From: Escherichia coli
Lineage (GTDB): Bacteria > Pseudomonadota > Gammaproteobacteria > Enterobacterales > Enterobacteriaceae
DNA length: 64,000 bases
Direction: 5' to 3'
NCBI RefSeq assembly: GCF_036503815.1
Contig: NZ_AP027764.1
Location: 2,666,001-2,730,000 of the forward strand
The notes under the pieces were generated by a model. It was not told the origin of the DNA. It searched no databases and saw nothing but the letters and a program-made list of their open reading frames with translations. The position numbers were made by a program, and so were the translations under genes. This document shows positions 1-9,690 of the stretch, piece after piece (position 1 is the first letter of the stretch; the number at the start of each line of letters is the position of its first letter).

Positions 1-533
1 GTGCGGTGCAGCTCGCCGACGTCTTCATTGTATTTCACCATCTCCCAGCCTTCGTAATATCGACGTAATTCTCCCTCTTTGAAGGCAAACGGGAAGCCGA
101 CGGTACATGGATAATCAGCGGTATCCATCGCCGCCACAATCAGGTTGTAACCGCCAGGTTTAGTGCAACGTTGCATATTGGCAATCAGCCCAGGGATGGT
201 TTTAGCCTCAAGGAACATCAGCACCACAGTCGAAAGAATAAAATCGTATTGCCCATCAAACGTGAGGTTATTCAGATCAACGACCCGGGTATGTAAATTA
301 TCCAGATTTTCAATGGATTTAATGCGCTCGACGTTGGCGATACTCATGGCATTTTTATCCCATGCGTCAACTTCATAACCATTGGCTGCCAGGTAAAGAC
401 TGTTACGACCATTGCCACAGCCCAGATCCAGCGTTTTACCGGGTTTAACCACTTTCACCGCTTCCAGTACTTCAGAGTGTGTGCGGGTTAATTCATACTT
501 ATCAGTAAAATAGTTTTCGTCACGAATGATCAT
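1..533 (-). CDS. tehB: Tellurite methyltransferase TehB (3' end outside window)
   Basis: SAM-dependent methyltransferase of the tellurite resistance locus, cytoplasmic. About 177 N-terminal residues are visible, against 197 in K-12; the C-terminus lies beyond base 1. The start MIIRDENYF is read leftward from 533. The SAM-binding motif I (DLGCGNGR, about residues 36-43) is intact. The start codon overlaps the tehA stop codon (ATGA arrangement), so the two genes are co-translated from one operon. The family detoxifies tellurite by methylation; its natural substrate is unclear. Identification comes from the near-identical remembered K-12 protein. Confidence 0.95.
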   Translation of the reverse strand, partial: MIIRDENYFTDKYELTRTHSEVLEAVKVVKPGKTLDLGCGNGRNSLYLAANGYEVDAWDKNAMSIANVERIKSIENLDNLHTRVVDLNNLTFDGQYDFILSTVVLMFLEAKTIPGLIANMQRCTKPGGYNLIVAAMDTADYPCTVGFPFAFKEGELRRYYEGWEMVKYNEDVGELHR

Positions 534-1522
534 TCTTTGTCCTCAGCTTTCATTAAAACGGCGCGCTCGGTTCTGATTAACAATTTCCCCTGCATCAGAA
601 GCGCGAAAGTTCGGATGAGCAGTATTGCAATTATAAAATTGGTAAAGATAAACAGCGGCACCGCCAGGGTATGGAAAAATCCATTATCGCTGCCACTCCC
701 CAGATGCAAACCGGTGGTTGCCAGTGCGGAAACGCCGAACGAGAAACTCCAGAATGAAGCATTAAATGGCTGGGAGAGATACCATGGCATCAGACGTAGC
801 ATAAACAGCAGTTGCAGCAGCCCATAACCGAAAAGCATTTTCGCCAGCGTGTCACCCTCGCCGCCGTTGACGCTCAGCCAGGCACTACAGGCCACCAGCG
901 CAGGAGCGAGCTGAATGCCGAGTGATGTCCGCAGCGCCGTGGGTAATTCTCCCGAACTGCGCAGACGCTGCAAGATCACCGGTTCCAGGCTTAACCATGA
1001 GAAAACGCCTGCGCCTAAAAACACCAGACCGGCGTCGGTGTAGCCCAATGCACCACAGGCCATTGCGCTGATAAAGTTGTTGGCAACTGTCGGCAGATAC
1101 AGTCCAGGCGTGGTAGCTTCTTCAGGATGAGATCCGCGCCATAATCCCGCAGTTTGCCAGGCGGCATAAGCCAACTGAACCACGACACCAAAACTGAACA
1201 GGCATACCGCCAGTGGGCGAAACCACGGAACAAAACCAATCGCTACCAGCATCGTCGTTGCAGGAAACAAACTCACAAAACTGCTCATCACTGGATGGCG
1301 CACTTCCGCCAGCACGCTATGCGGAAAGCGTATGAGTCTGGTAATAAATGCGCTAGTCAATAATCCCCAGATGATCATCGCCAGAATTACCAGCCCATCC
1401 CCTAACCAGTGGCTGACCTGCCAAACCTGGCTGGCATAGCGCCAGGCAAATCCCATCCCTATCGTCCCCAACACAATGCCAAAATAACCTGCCGGTAAAT
1501 TGAGCACTTTATCGCTCTGCAT
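530..1522 (-). CDS. tehA: Tellurite resistance / SLAC1-family membrane protein TehA
   Basis: Inner-membrane protein of the TehA/SLAC1 (TDT) anion-channel family, 330 residues with about ten hydrophobic segments. The open frame runs upstream to 1630, but the start MQSDKVLNLP at 1522 gives the K-12 length and is preceded by a purine-rich AAGAAG. A nearby in-frame ATG (MSKK, four codons upstream) cannot be excluded. The downstream stop overlaps the tehB start. ydcK is transcribed divergently, so 1523-1645 holds both promoters. In K-12 the operon confers tellurite resistance mainly when overexpressed; the physiological cargo is not settled. Confidence 0.93.
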   Translation of the reverse strand: MQSDKVLNLPAGYFGIVLGTIGMGFAWRYASQVWQVSHWLGDGLVILAMIIWGLLTSAFITRLIRFPHSVLAEVRHPVMSSFVSLFPATTMLVAIGFVPWFRPLAVCLFSFGVVVQLAYAAWQTAGLWRGSHPEEATTPGLYLPTVANNFISAMACGALGYTDAGLVFLGAGVFSWLSLEPVILQRLRSSGELPTALRTSLGIQLAPALVACSAWLSVNGGEGDTLAKMLFGYGLLQLLFMLRLMPWYLSQPFNASFWSFSFGVSALATTGLHLGSGSDNGFFHTLAVPLFIFTNFIIAILLIRTFALLMQGKLLIRTERAVLMKAEDKE

Positions 1523-1645
1523 CTTCTTACTCATTTTGTTTAATTTATAAAGTATATTTGAAATACATTTTATGGAATTTTCTCGAGCATAGCCAGAGCC
1601 GCAGAATTTGCTACGGTTATAGTAAGTCACCTGTGGGAAAACGCT

Positions 1646-2626
1646 ATGCGCAAATATCGTCTAAGTGAAGAACAGCGAGCCTTTAGTTATCAGGATGATG
1701 GCACTAAAAAAAGTGTGTTATTACGGCAAATTATCGCCATGAGCGATTTTAACGATGTGATAGCAGGAACCGCTGGCGGCTGGATCGATCGCGAAACGGT
1801 GTTAGCACAGGAAGGAAATTGCTGGATTTACGACCAGAATGCTATTGCGTTCGGCGGAACGGTGATTTCCGGTAATACGCGTATCACCGGCACCAGCGTC
1901 CTTTGGGGAGAGGTTTACGCAACGGATAACGTCTGGATCGATAATAGTGAAGTCAGTCAGGGTGCATACATAAGTGACAGTGTCACCATTCGTGACTCAT
2001 TAGTTTGCGGTCAATGTAGAATATTTGGTCACGCCTTAATTGATCAACATTCTATGCTCGTCGCCGCGCAAGGCTTAACCTCCGACCATCAACTCCTGCT
2101 ACAAATTTATGATCGCGCAAGGGTTAGCGCCTCGCGTATTGTCCACCAGGCACAAATTTATGGCGATGCCGTCGTCCGGTATGCTTTTATTGAACATCGC
2201 GCCGAAGTTTTTGATTTTGCCAGTATTGAAGGTAATGAAGAGAACAACGTCTGGCTATGCGATTGCGCTAAAGTCTACGGTCACGCGCAGGTGAAAGCTG
2301 GCATAGAAGAAGATGCCATTCCGACAATTCATTACAGTTCGCAGGTAGCGGAATATGCCATTGTGGAAGGTAATTGTGTGTTAAAACATCATGTCTTGAT
2401 TGGCGGAAAGGCAGTGGTACGTGGCGGACCGATTCTGCTCGACGAGCACGTTGTAATACAAGGTGAGAGCCGTATTACAGGTGCGGTGATAATTGAAAAC
2501 CATGTGGAGTTGACCGACCACGCCGTCGTTGAAGCCTTTGATGGCGACACGGTTCATGTCCGTGGTCCAAAAGTCATTAACGGCGAAGAGCGCATTACGC
2601 GAACGCCGCTGGCAGGGTTATTGTGA
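1646..2626 (+). CDS. ydcK: Predicted left-handed beta-helix protein YdcK
   Basis: 326-residue protein built largely of short imperfect hexapeptide-type repeats (such as ITGTSVLWG, VWIDNSEV, VTIRDSLV, VIQGESRITG). This is the pattern of left-handed beta-helix acetyltransferases such as LpxA/GlmU C-termini. No signal peptide is seen, so it is probably cytoplasmic. It is annotated in K-12 as a putative acetyltransferase, but no substrate is known and no catalytic His can be pointed to confidently. Its 3' end overlaps the convergent rimL stop by 9 bp. Confidence 0.85.
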   Translation: MRKYRLSEEQRAFSYQDDGTKKSVLLRQIIAMSDFNDVIAGTAGGWIDRETVLAQEGNCWIYDQNAIAFGGTVISGNTRITGTSVLWGEVYATDNVWIDNSEVSQGAYISDSVTIRDSLVCGQCRIFGHALIDQHSMLVAAQGLTSDHQLLLQIYDRARVSASRIVHQAQIYGDAVVRYAFIEHRAEVFDFASIEGNEENNVWLCDCAKVYGHAQVKAGIEEDAIPTIHYSSQVAEYAIVEGNCVLKHHVLIGGKAVVRGGPILLDEHVVIQGESRITGAVIIENHVELTDHAVVEAFDGDTVHVRGPKVINGEERITRTPLAGLL

Positions 2627-3157
2627 ATCGATAATACGCGCGTATAAGTTCACATCATCATAGGCATCATTCAGAAACTCAGCCTGTTTCAGGCAACCTT
2701 CAAGGATAAAACCATTGCGCAAAGCGACCTGGTTGCTTTGCGCATTATCCACCCGACATTTGATCACGAAGCGTCTAAGTTCACCAGACTGAGCGTAATG
2801 ATGAATCAATGCCTGCAGCGCCTGAGAAATGATCCCCTGCCCCTGATGAGATTCGTCCAGCCAGTAGCCGATTTCAGCGGTTTTATTCAGTGGTTCAATA
2901 CGATTAAACGAGATAACGCCGATAAGTTGATCTTCTTTGAAAATCATGAACATTTTGGCATAGCCGCGTTGATGCAACATTACATTGCCCTGCACCGTTT
3001 TTCGCGTGTCCTCTTCACTTTGAACAAACTGCGGCCAGTTTAGCGACTGCTGTAACCAGGTTCTATTTTTACAGATTAACTGATAAAGAGGTGTGACATG
3101 ACTTTCTGCAACAGCATGTAATTCAAGTGATTCACTTACTTTTATCGTTTCAGCCAT
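2618..3157 (-). CDS. rimL: Ribosomal protein L7/L12 serine N-acetyltransferase RimL
   Basis: GNAT acetyltransferase that converts ribosomal protein L12 to L7 by acetylating its N-terminal serine. 179 residues. The start MAETIKVSES at 3157 is chosen over the longer frame (to 3172) because it gives the K-12 length and has GGAGAT seven bases upstream. The acetyl-CoA pyrophosphate loop appears as SHQGQGIISQAL at about residues 100-115. The gene overlaps ydcK tail to tail. It differs from remembered K-12 RimL at a few positions, consistent with a different lineage. Confidence 0.95.
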   Translation of the reverse strand: MAETIKVSESLELHAVAESHVTPLYQLICKNRTWLQQSLNWPQFVQSEEDTRKTVQGNVMLHQRGYAKMFMIFKEDQLIGVISFNRIEPLNKTAEIGYWLDESHQGQGIISQALQALIHHYAQSGELRRFVIKCRVDNAQSNQVALRNGFILEGCLKQAEFLNDAYDDVNLYARIIDSQ

Positions 3158-3186
3158 CTTATCTCCAGTCAATCCATGCAGTTGTT

Positions 3187-3209
3187 AAAAAAGCCGCCTG
3201 GCTGGCGGC
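3187..3209 (-). terminator. Rho-independent terminator after ydcH
   Basis: On the minus strand a GCCGCC..GGCGGC hairpin (3193-3209) is followed by six Ts (3192-3187), just past the ydcH stop. It should end ydcH transcription before rimL, so rimL probably has its own promoter. Confidence 0.8.
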
Positions 3210-3219
3210 TTAGGAAAGT

Positions 3220-3444
3220 TTACACCTCTTTGACGCTCTCCTGCTGCAGGATTTTGAGCATCTCATCTTTTAACTGTAGCTTTTGTTTTTTCATGCGGAC
3301 CACTTCCGCATTGTACCCTCGACCGTCGGAACCTTCCTTTCTGGCAATTTCATGATCAAGTTTATTGTGTTTATCGAACAAGGACATAAAGCGAGGATTT
3401 TCGTTTTTCAGACGGGATATTAAATCTCGGTATTCTGGAAACAT
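3220..3444 (-). CDS. ydcH: Small DUF465-family protein YdcH
   Basis: 74-residue, highly charged, probably helical/coiled-coil protein with many Lys, Glu and Leu residues and no signal peptide. The start MFPEYRDL at 3444 is preferred to the in-frame codon two positions upstream because it matches K-12 and has GGGAG upstream. Related to the YdcH/DUF465 family, whose function is unknown. It lies between opgD and rimL on the same strand and is closed by a strong terminator. Confidence 0.9.
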   Translation of the reverse strand: MFPEYRDLISRLKNENPRFMSLFDKHNKLDHEIARKEGSDGRGYNAEVVRMKKQKLQLKDEMLKILQQESVKEV

Positions 3445-3583
3445 ACGCACTCCCTGTTAGTGGCTGACAAGGTGTATCTGAAATACACACCATCAGATTA
3501 CTCATTTAACTTAGGGAAAAATGCGAGCGGGATCGTGTTTAACCAGACGGCACCTCCCGAAGAAGGTGCCGAAGAAAAAACGA

Positions 3584-5239
3584 TTAACTCATCACGCGGT
3601 CGTCAACATACTGACGTTTATCCGGCGCTGGCGGGAAATACTGATACAGCCATGTTTCACTGATAGCGTCGCCCTGACAACGCAGATACATCCGCATATC
3701 GACCGGATCAGTGGAGTCCGAAGTCGGATACCAGTCAAACTGAATACGATAACCATCAATGGGTTCAATATAGAGAATTTCGATTTGCTTCGCTTCCCCA
3801 CTGGAAAGCGTAATCACCGGCTCAATGCCTTTTGGTGCGGCAGCTTTCAGATCACCACCAACGAAATCGACGGCAAAACGACGCGCCCATTTTTCGGGAT
3901 AGTGTTCACCAGGCGCCCAACCTTCCGGGAAACCGCCCATGCCGGTACGCGTTGCCATAACGCGCGCTAATGGGCAATGAACAGGCGGTTGCGCACTCCA
4001 GTACAGACGATACTGGAATGCAAACTCATCACCCGCTTTTACAGCTTTTTCTGGCTGCCAGAAGCAGACAATGTTATCCAGCGTTTCGCCCGTTGTTGGG
4101 ATTTCCATCAGGCCGATGGTGCCCTTACCCCACTTGTTACGCGGTTCCACCCACAGACTTGGGCGTTTGTTATACCAGCCCATAATGTCCTGATAATGAG
4201 AGAAATCACGATCCAGTTGCAATAAACCAAACCCTTTCGGATTGTTGTCGGTGTAAGCATTGAACTGCAATTTTTGCGGATTATTCAGCGGACGGCAAAT
4301 CCACTCGCCGTTGCCCCGCCACATGGACAGACGATCAGAGTCATGGATTTGCGGATGAATGGTGTCGCACATCCGACGTTCATTAGTGCCGCAGCTGAAC
4401 ATGCTGGTCATCGGCGCAATGCCCAGCTGTTTAATGTCTTTGCGCGCATACAGGTGATTTTCCACATCCATAATCACCTGACTTTTCTCACAATGGATAG
4501 TGAACTTATAGGCACCAGTAATGCTGGCGCTATCGAGCAACGCATAAACGGTAAAGGTGGTTGCCCCCGGTTTTACCGTATCAAACCAGAAGGCGGTAAA
4601 GTCGGGGAACTCTTCTTTACTGTCGGTGTAAGTGTCGATCGCCAGGCCGCGAGCCGACAAACCGTATTGATATGTATCATCAACCGCGCGGAAATAACTC
4701 GCACCGAGGAATGATACGACATCACGGCGCGCCAGTTCGGGGGCTTTAAACACGCGAAAACCGGCAAAACCGAGATCGCTTTGCCCTTCTAATTGTTTGG
4801 TATCAACACCCGCATCGTTGTATTTGAACAACTCCGGGCGAAAGTGAATTTCACGCGCCAGATGTGTTGCGGGATCAACAGAAAACATACGAACGCGGCG
4901 ACGGAATCCCATTCCCATATGGAAGAACTGAGCGTCCAGTTGACGGTTCTCAACGTTATGCCAGAGCGATTTTTCGGCGTCGTATTGAATACTGTTATAA
5001 GCCTGCGGCGTCATTGTCGCCAGAGTGTCAGGTAACGGACGCGGCGCACCACGCCACGCGGTTTGCGCTAAGTCGTGCGCCATTGACTGTAGAATGGAGA
5101 AGTCAAAACGCTGGGTTTGCCCGTCGGCAATATCAGAATCTGCCGCGAATGCCGCCTGAGAAAAAAGAGAAGCAATGCCGCTGGTACCGCACACGGCGGC
5201 CATAGCCATTGAACCTTTAATAAATCGTCTACGATCCAT
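3584..5239 (-). CDS. opgD: Periplasmic glucan biosynthesis protein OpgD (MdoD)
   Basis: 551-residue exported protein that controls the backbone structure of osmoregulated periplasmic glucans; a paralogue of OpgG. The N-terminus carries a twin-arginine signal (MDRRRFIKG, then a hydrophobic stretch and an Ala-rich cleavage region at about residue 32), so it is exported folded by Tat. The rest is the MdoG/OpgD carbohydrate-active domain. It is monocistronic here, with about 220 bp of non-coding DNA before ydcJ and 139 bp after it before ydcH. Full length, with no defect seen. Confidence 0.96.
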   Translation of the reverse strand: MDRRRFIKGSMAMAAVCGTSGIASLFSQAAFAADSDIADGQTQRFDFSILQSMAHDLAQTAWRGAPRPLPDTLATMTPQAYNSIQYDAEKSLWHNVENRQLDAQFFHMGMGFRRRVRMFSVDPATHLAREIHFRPELFKYNDAGVDTKQLEGQSDLGFAGFRVFKAPELARRDVVSFLGASYFRAVDDTYQYGLSARGLAIDTYTDSKEEFPDFTAFWFDTVKPGATTFTVYALLDSASITGAYKFTIHCEKSQVIMDVENHLYARKDIKQLGIAPMTSMFSCGTNERRMCDTIHPQIHDSDRLSMWRGNGEWICRPLNNPQKLQFNAYTDNNPKGFGLLQLDRDFSHYQDIMGWYNKRPSLWVEPRNKWGKGTIGLMEIPTTGETLDNIVCFWQPEKAVKAGDEFAFQYRLYWSAQPPVHCPLARVMATRTGMGGFPEGWAPGEHYPEKWARRFAVDFVGGDLKAAAPKGIEPVITLSSGEAKQIEILYIEPIDGYRIQFDWYPTSDSTDPVDMRMYLRCQGDAISETWLYQYFPPAPDKRQYVDDRVMS

Positions 5240-5463
5240 ACCTGAAAGTGAGTCCTTCTGGTGTTGTGAATGGTCCCGCGCTGGTCGTTTTCAGCGGCAA
5301 GAAAGTGCTTATTTATGACCGCTCACTCTAGACAATATTTATTAATAATCCAATTGCTGAACTCAGAGAATATGCATTAATCGGCAATTTTTTTATGTCG
5401 ATGGGATGAGCCTGATTCGTTTGTAAAATCAGGCAAATTTTTGCAAAGGCGGATGGTCAGAAT

Positions 5464-6807
5464 TTAAAGCAAACCACAGCGACGTTTACTGCGTTCTTCC
5501 GCTTCCTGATAAAGCTGGAACTCATCCAAAACCGGGCAGCCCAACGCCTGCTCAAATGCTTCGCGACTGGCATTACCGTGACAGCGTGCCTGCGTTTCAT
5601 TACCCAGATTTGACTGGAAGATCCCCGCCGCGCTAACGGGCAAGAAATCTTCATAGGTAATGGGTTGCGCCACTATCCAACCACGTTCAATTAAGGGCTG
5701 TGGATCGTCTCCGGGATGAATCGCCTGACGATGCGCCTCACCTGAAGGCGTCAGACGGTACCGGAACCATGCCAACCCTTGCTGACGCATTAAAAACTCA
5801 CTGTCAGGAAAAGTGCGGAAGGTTTCCTGTAAATGCATTTGGTGAGTGAGATTATCCTGCCCGGTTCCAGCGTTCCGCAGTAGATCATCATACAGTTGTC
5901 GTCCTTTCGGCGTTAATGCCACGCCACGCTGCTCTATTTCACCAAAGCGCGCGGTATGCGTGCCCTGTTTCTGCCCTGCAAACAACACCGTCTCTTCCAG
6001 TGCTTTAAAGCTGGTCTGGCGTAGTAAAATCGGTACCTCGCGGCGCGGCGGTCCCTCGATCAGAATTTTGGGTTCAATTCCGCATTCAGGCATCATCGAC
6101 TGCACCCGGTCAATATCCAGCGTACGTGGCGTCAGGTGGTTGATATGGCATCCAGGAAAACAGACCACATCAGCAATCAGCCGATGTTCGTTGTGCAAGG
6201 CGCGATAGGTTACTTCATCCACCGTTGCTGACTGGTGCCAGCGAAACGTTTCCAGGGCTTCCTGCACAAACTCCTGTGCCTGTGTTTCGTTAAAACCGCC
6301 CCGCTGCTCATACTCCTCTAACAGTTGTCGACAACGTGGGGTGAAGATATCGCGCTGACGCAGAATCTCCGCCGCTTTCTGGCGCAAAAATTCGTTCTCG
6401 ATAAGCTCCAGGCGGAGTAATGAGGTAAAAACGCGGAAGGGATTACGCGCCAGAGAAGCATCATCAATGGGCCGAAATGCTGTGGAATGTACCGGCACGC
6501 CCGCCTGCGAGAGATCATAATAGCTCACCGGGTACATCCCCATAATGGCAAACATCCGCCGAAGAGTAGCAAGCTCTTGGGCAGTCCCAACGCGAATTGC
6601 CCCATGACGTTCAACATTCAGTCGCGCCAGCTCGTCTGCATTTACCATTTTTTCGTGCAGTTGAGGATTGTTTTCCAGCACAGCCAGATTCACATCAGCT
6701 ACCAGTTCCAGCAGCGTGCCGTACTGCGGAACTTCTTGCTGGTACATGGCTGACATTGCCTGCGAAAACTGTTCCCGAATCTCATCCGCCGTGATGCTGT
6801 TCGCCAT
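5464..6807 (-). CDS. ydcJ: DUF1338 family metalloenzyme YdcJ
   Basis: 447-residue cytoplasmic protein of the DUF1338 (YdcJ/HglS) family. A Pseudomonas member (HglS) is a non-haem iron 2-oxoadipate dioxygenase/decarboxylase making D-2-hydroxyglutarate in lysine catabolism; whether YdcJ does the same in Escherichia is not known to me. Conserved-looking His/Arg patches include ERHGAIRVG (about residues 70-78) and GVPVHSTAFRP. Full K-12 length. It is divergent from ydcI, whose LysR product could act in the shared 216-bp region; that is inference. Confidence 0.9.
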   Translation of the reverse strand: MANSITADEIREQFSQAMSAMYQQEVPQYGTLLELVADVNLAVLENNPQLHEKMVNADELARLNVERHGAIRVGTAQELATLRRMFAIMGMYPVSYYDLSQAGVPVHSTAFRPIDDASLARNPFRVFTSLLRLELIENEFLRQKAAEILRQRDIFTPRCRQLLEEYEQRGGFNETQAQEFVQEALETFRWHQSATVDEVTYRALHNEHRLIADVVCFPGCHINHLTPRTLDIDRVQSMMPECGIEPKILIEGPPRREVPILLRQTSFKALEETVLFAGQKQGTHTARFGEIEQRGVALTPKGRQLYDDLLRNAGTGQDNLTHQMHLQETFRTFPDSEFLMRQQGLAWFRYRLTPSGEAHRQAIHPGDDPQPLIERGWIVAQPITYEDFLPVSAAGIFQSNLGNETQARCHGNASREAFEQALGCPVLDEFQLYQEAEERSKRRCGLL

Positions 6808-7023
6808 AATGTCTGCCTCCAGTGGTCAGTAATCTGGAGTGTAGGTAACCACATTCACTCTGGCGGGAAGAATTTACAAACTGTGATCTCGCCGCGAAAA
6901 CATCAATATTATCCATTTTCCTGTAACACAATTGCTTTAATTGTTAATAATATTTTGCAATCAAGTTATCATAATCAAACAACTTCACTTGTCAGCGACA
7001 CTGCTTCGTTTTTAACATCGCTT

Positions 7024-7947
7024 ATGGAAAAAAATAGTCTGTTTAGTCAGCGCATCCGTTTGCGCCACCTTCATACATTCGTAGCTGTTGCACAACAAGG
7101 AACTTTGGGGCGCGCAGCTGAAACCCTTAATTTGAGTCAACCTGCGCTCTCCAAGACATTGAATGAACTAGAGCAATTGACAGGTGCTCGCTTGTTTGAG
7201 CGTGGTCGTCAGGGGGCGCAACTTACCTTACCCGGCGAACAATTTTTAACTCATGCAGTCAGAGTTCTTGACGCTATTAACACTGCCGGACAGTCGCTTC
7301 ATCGTAAAGAAGGTCTTAACAATGATGTCGTCAGGGTAGGTGCATTACCTACCGCGGCGCTGGGGATATTACCTTCAGTTATAGGTCAGTTTCATCAGCA
7401 ACAAAAAGAGACGACCTTGCAAGTTGCGACAATGAGTAACCCTATGATTCTGGCAGGTTTGAAGACCGGCGAAATCGATATCGGGATTAGTCGAATGTCA
7501 GATCCCGAACTGATGACCGGGCTTAATTATGAATTGCTGTTTCTTGAATCGCTGAAGTTGGTCGTTCGTCCCAATCACCCACTGCTTCAAGAGAACGTAA
7601 CGCTAAGTCGGGTGCTGGAATGGCCGGTCGTTGTATCACCAGAAGGTACTGCACCACGCCAGCATTCAGATGCATTAGTGCAGAGCCAGGGCTGTAAAAT
7701 TCCTTCGGGCTGTATCGAAACGCTGTCTGCTTCGCTATCTCGCCAGCTTACGGTTGAATACGACTACGTGTGGTTTGTTCCATCTGGCGCTGTAAAAGAC
7801 GACCTGCGTCATGCCACGCTGGTGGCCCTGCCTGTTCCGGGGCATGGTGCAGGCGAACCGATCGGAATATTGACCCGCGTAGATGCGACGTTCTCTTCCG
7901 GTTGCCAATTGATGATTAACGCTATTCGAAAATCAATGCCGTTCTGA
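7024..7947 (+). CDS. ydcI: LysR-family transcription regulator YdcI
   Basis: 307-residue LysR-type regulator. The start MEKNSLFSQ at 7024 is chosen within a longer open frame because it places the winged helix-turn-helix (about residues 15-75, with LGRAAETLNLSQPALSKTL) at the N-terminus and matches K-12. The C-terminal two-thirds is the periplasmic-binding-protein-like effector domain. Reported as a conserved regulator linked to pH/stress; the inducer is unknown. It is divergent from ydcJ and convergent with trg, separated from trg by a short hairpin. Confidence 0.93.
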   Translation: MEKNSLFSQRIRLRHLHTFVAVAQQGTLGRAAETLNLSQPALSKTLNELEQLTGARLFERGRQGAQLTLPGEQFLTHAVRVLDAINTAGQSLHRKEGLNNDVVRVGALPTAALGILPSVIGQFHQQQKETTLQVATMSNPMILAGLKTGEIDIGISRMSDPELMTGLNYELLFLESLKLVVRPNHPLLQENVTLSRVLEWPVVVSPEGTAPRQHSDALVQSQGCKIPSGCIETLSASLSRQLTVEYDYVWFVPSGAVKDDLRHATLVALPVPGHGAGEPIGILTRVDATFSSGCQLMINAIRKSMPF

Positions 7948-7952
7948 AAAGT

Positions 7953-7972
7953 AAGGGATCTTTCGATCCCTT
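7953..7972. terminator. Hairpin between convergent ydcI and trg
   Basis: Perfect 8-bp stem AAGGGATC/GATCCCTT with a TTTC loop lies right after the ydcI stop and before the trg stop. It is followed by a T-rich but interrupted run, so it is probably a modest terminator for ydcI and possibly for both genes. Confidence 0.6.
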
Positions 7973-7983
7973 CTTTGATATTT

Positions 7984-9624
7984 TCACGCTGTTGCGAAAC
8001 TAACAGACTCACCAGCTCCGCGTGGTTCTGCCAACACAGAATGTTTGTTCAGGCGGAAAACGTCTACCGCCTCAGTTAATCGTGCAGCCTGTTCTTCAAG
8101 GGATAGCGCCGCCGCAGAAGCCTCTTCTACCAGAGAAGCATTCTGTTGCGTCACCTTATCCATTTCGGAAATCGCCTGGCTCACCTGCGTTATGCCTCTA
8201 CTTTGTTCATCCGAGGCGGCGGCAATCTCCTGCATGATATGTGTGACACTCGCGACGGCATCAACAATCGTGCTCATGGTTTTCCCTGCCGTTGCCACTT
8301 CAACCGACCCCAGATCAATTAACCTGACTGATTCACTGATCAAGCCTTCAATCTCTTTCGCCGCCTGGGCGCTGCGACTTGCGAGTGTCCGTACTTCGCT
8401 GGCGACAACGGCAAATCCACGTCCTTGCTCACCCGCTCGCGCGGCTTCAACGGCAGCATTCAGCGCTAGAATATTTGTCTGGAAAGCAATGCTGTTGATG
8501 ACGGCGGTGATCTCGGAAATTTTCTTTGAACTCGTGGAGATTGCTCCCATCGTTCTAACTACACCGGAAACCGTCTCCCCGCCATCGCTGGCTTTAATGG
8601 AAGCCTCTTGCGCCAGTTTGCTGGCATGATGCGCGTTATCCGCATTCTGTTTCACCGTCGCAGTGAGTTGCTCCATGCTAGCGGCAGTTTGTTCGATTGC
8701 CGCCGCTTGTTCTTCGGTGCGAGATGAAAGGTCCGCATTGCCAGCGGAAATTTCGCTGGTGCCACGATAAATCTCTTCCGCGCCCTGTCGAACAGTCCCG
8801 ACTGTCATCCCCAGTGAATGCTGCATTTGCTGTAAATGATGACTTAAGCGACCGATTTCATTACGACCCGCCGGTTCATCATTCATCGTCAGATCGCCAC
8901 TGGCAATTTTTTCAATCCGTTGTGCGGCATGTTGCAGTGGACGAATGACGATCCGACGTAGCACCATAAATGTTATCAGCGTCATGACCACGGCAAGCAC
9001 AAACGCGCCAATCATAAACATCACACCCAGGCGGGTACGCTGATGGGCCTGTTCCGCCAGTTGGTTGGCTCTGGTGCTACGTATCTTAACGGCTTTGTTC
9101 AAAATATCGGTATAAGCATTATCCAGCGGTCGGATCTGCTCACTTTCATGATTGATAATCGCTTCAAACATGCCATTTTTGGCATATTTCAACATAGGTT
9201 GCATACCCGTGATATAAGCCTGGAAACGTTGATTTAATTCAGCGTCGAGAGCTTCATCAGCAGGTGTTTTCACCGGCCGACTCTGGTAAGCCCGATAACC
9301 TTGCTGCGACTGTTTAATCTCCGATTCGGCTTGCGCAATATTTCGCTTCATTGCTTCCATTTCCGCAATACGACTCGCCGCCCCGGCCTGAATCATATTG
9401 ATCCGGGCCGAACGCAAAAAATCTGAGCTGTTCGCTAACCCGGTCCGAATCTCAATCTCCGCAGTCACATCACGCTGATCGCGATCGGCCTGCCAGAGGA
9501 AATAGCCAGCCAGGGCTGAACTCAAGGCAAACAGAAGTAAGATACCGCCAAGAATGCAGGCAAATAACGGAACCAGCCTGATGTGATGCAAAAAACTTAA
9601 TCGCTGTGAGGGAGTTGTATTCAT
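7984..9624 (-). CDS. trg: Methyl-accepting chemotaxis receptor Trg (ribose/galactose)
   Basis: 546-residue transmembrane chemoreceptor for ribose and galactose, sensed through their periplasmic binding proteins. TM1 is at about residues 15-38, a periplasmic ligand domain follows to about 195, then TM2 (about 200-222), a HAMP linker and the signalling coiled coil. The hairpin tip EVRTLASRSAQAAKEI and the methylation helices (EEQAAAIEQTAAS region) are present. It ends in SFATA, so it lacks the NWETF-type CheR-docking pentapeptide, as is normal for low-abundance Trg. A sigma-28-like promoter lies upstream. Confidence 0.97.
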   Translation of the reverse strand: MNTTPSQRLSFLHHIRLVPLFACILGGILLLFALSSALAGYFLWQADRDQRDVTAEIEIRTGLANSSDFLRSARINMIQAGAASRIAEMEAMKRNIAQAESEIKQSQQGYRAYQSRPVKTPADEALDAELNQRFQAYITGMQPMLKYAKNGMFEAIINHESEQIRPLDNAYTDILNKAVKIRSTRANQLAEQAHQRTRLGVMFMIGAFVLAVVMTLITFMVLRRIVIRPLQHAAQRIEKIASGDLTMNDEPAGRNEIGRLSHHLQQMQHSLGMTVGTVRQGAEEIYRGTSEISAGNADLSSRTEEQAAAIEQTAASMEQLTATVKQNADNAHHASKLAQEASIKASDGGETVSGVVRTMGAISTSSKKISEITAVINSIAFQTNILALNAAVEAARAGEQGRGFAVVASEVRTLASRSAQAAKEIEGLISESVRLIDLGSVEVATAGKTMSTIVDAVASVTHIMQEIAAASDEQSRGITQVSQAISEMDKVTQQNASLVEEASAAALSLEEQAARLTEAVDVFRLNKHSVLAEPRGAGESVSFATA

Positions 9625-9663
9625 TACCGTTGTCTCTCGTCCAGGTTTACTCCTGATAGAAAG

Positions 9664-9690
9664 TCATCGGCACTTGACGGTAATTACTTA
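9664..9690 (-). promoter_or_regulatory. Sigma-28 (FliA)-like promoter for trg
   Basis: Read on the minus strand, TAAGTAAT is followed after 11 bases by GCCGATGA. The second element matches the FliA -10 (GCCGATAA) at 7 of 8 positions and the first matches the -35 weakly. It lies about 40 bp upstream of trg, as expected for a class-3 flagellar/chemotaxis gene. Confidence 0.6.

Noticed and set aside
1523..1630. 36-codon N-terminal extension of tehA
   Set aside because: The open frame extends upstream, but the shorter start matches the K-12 length and the extra residues are not membrane-protein-like.
3521..3970. 149-codon open frame on the plus strand
   Set aside because: Antisense to the 3' part of opgD; no SD or domain.
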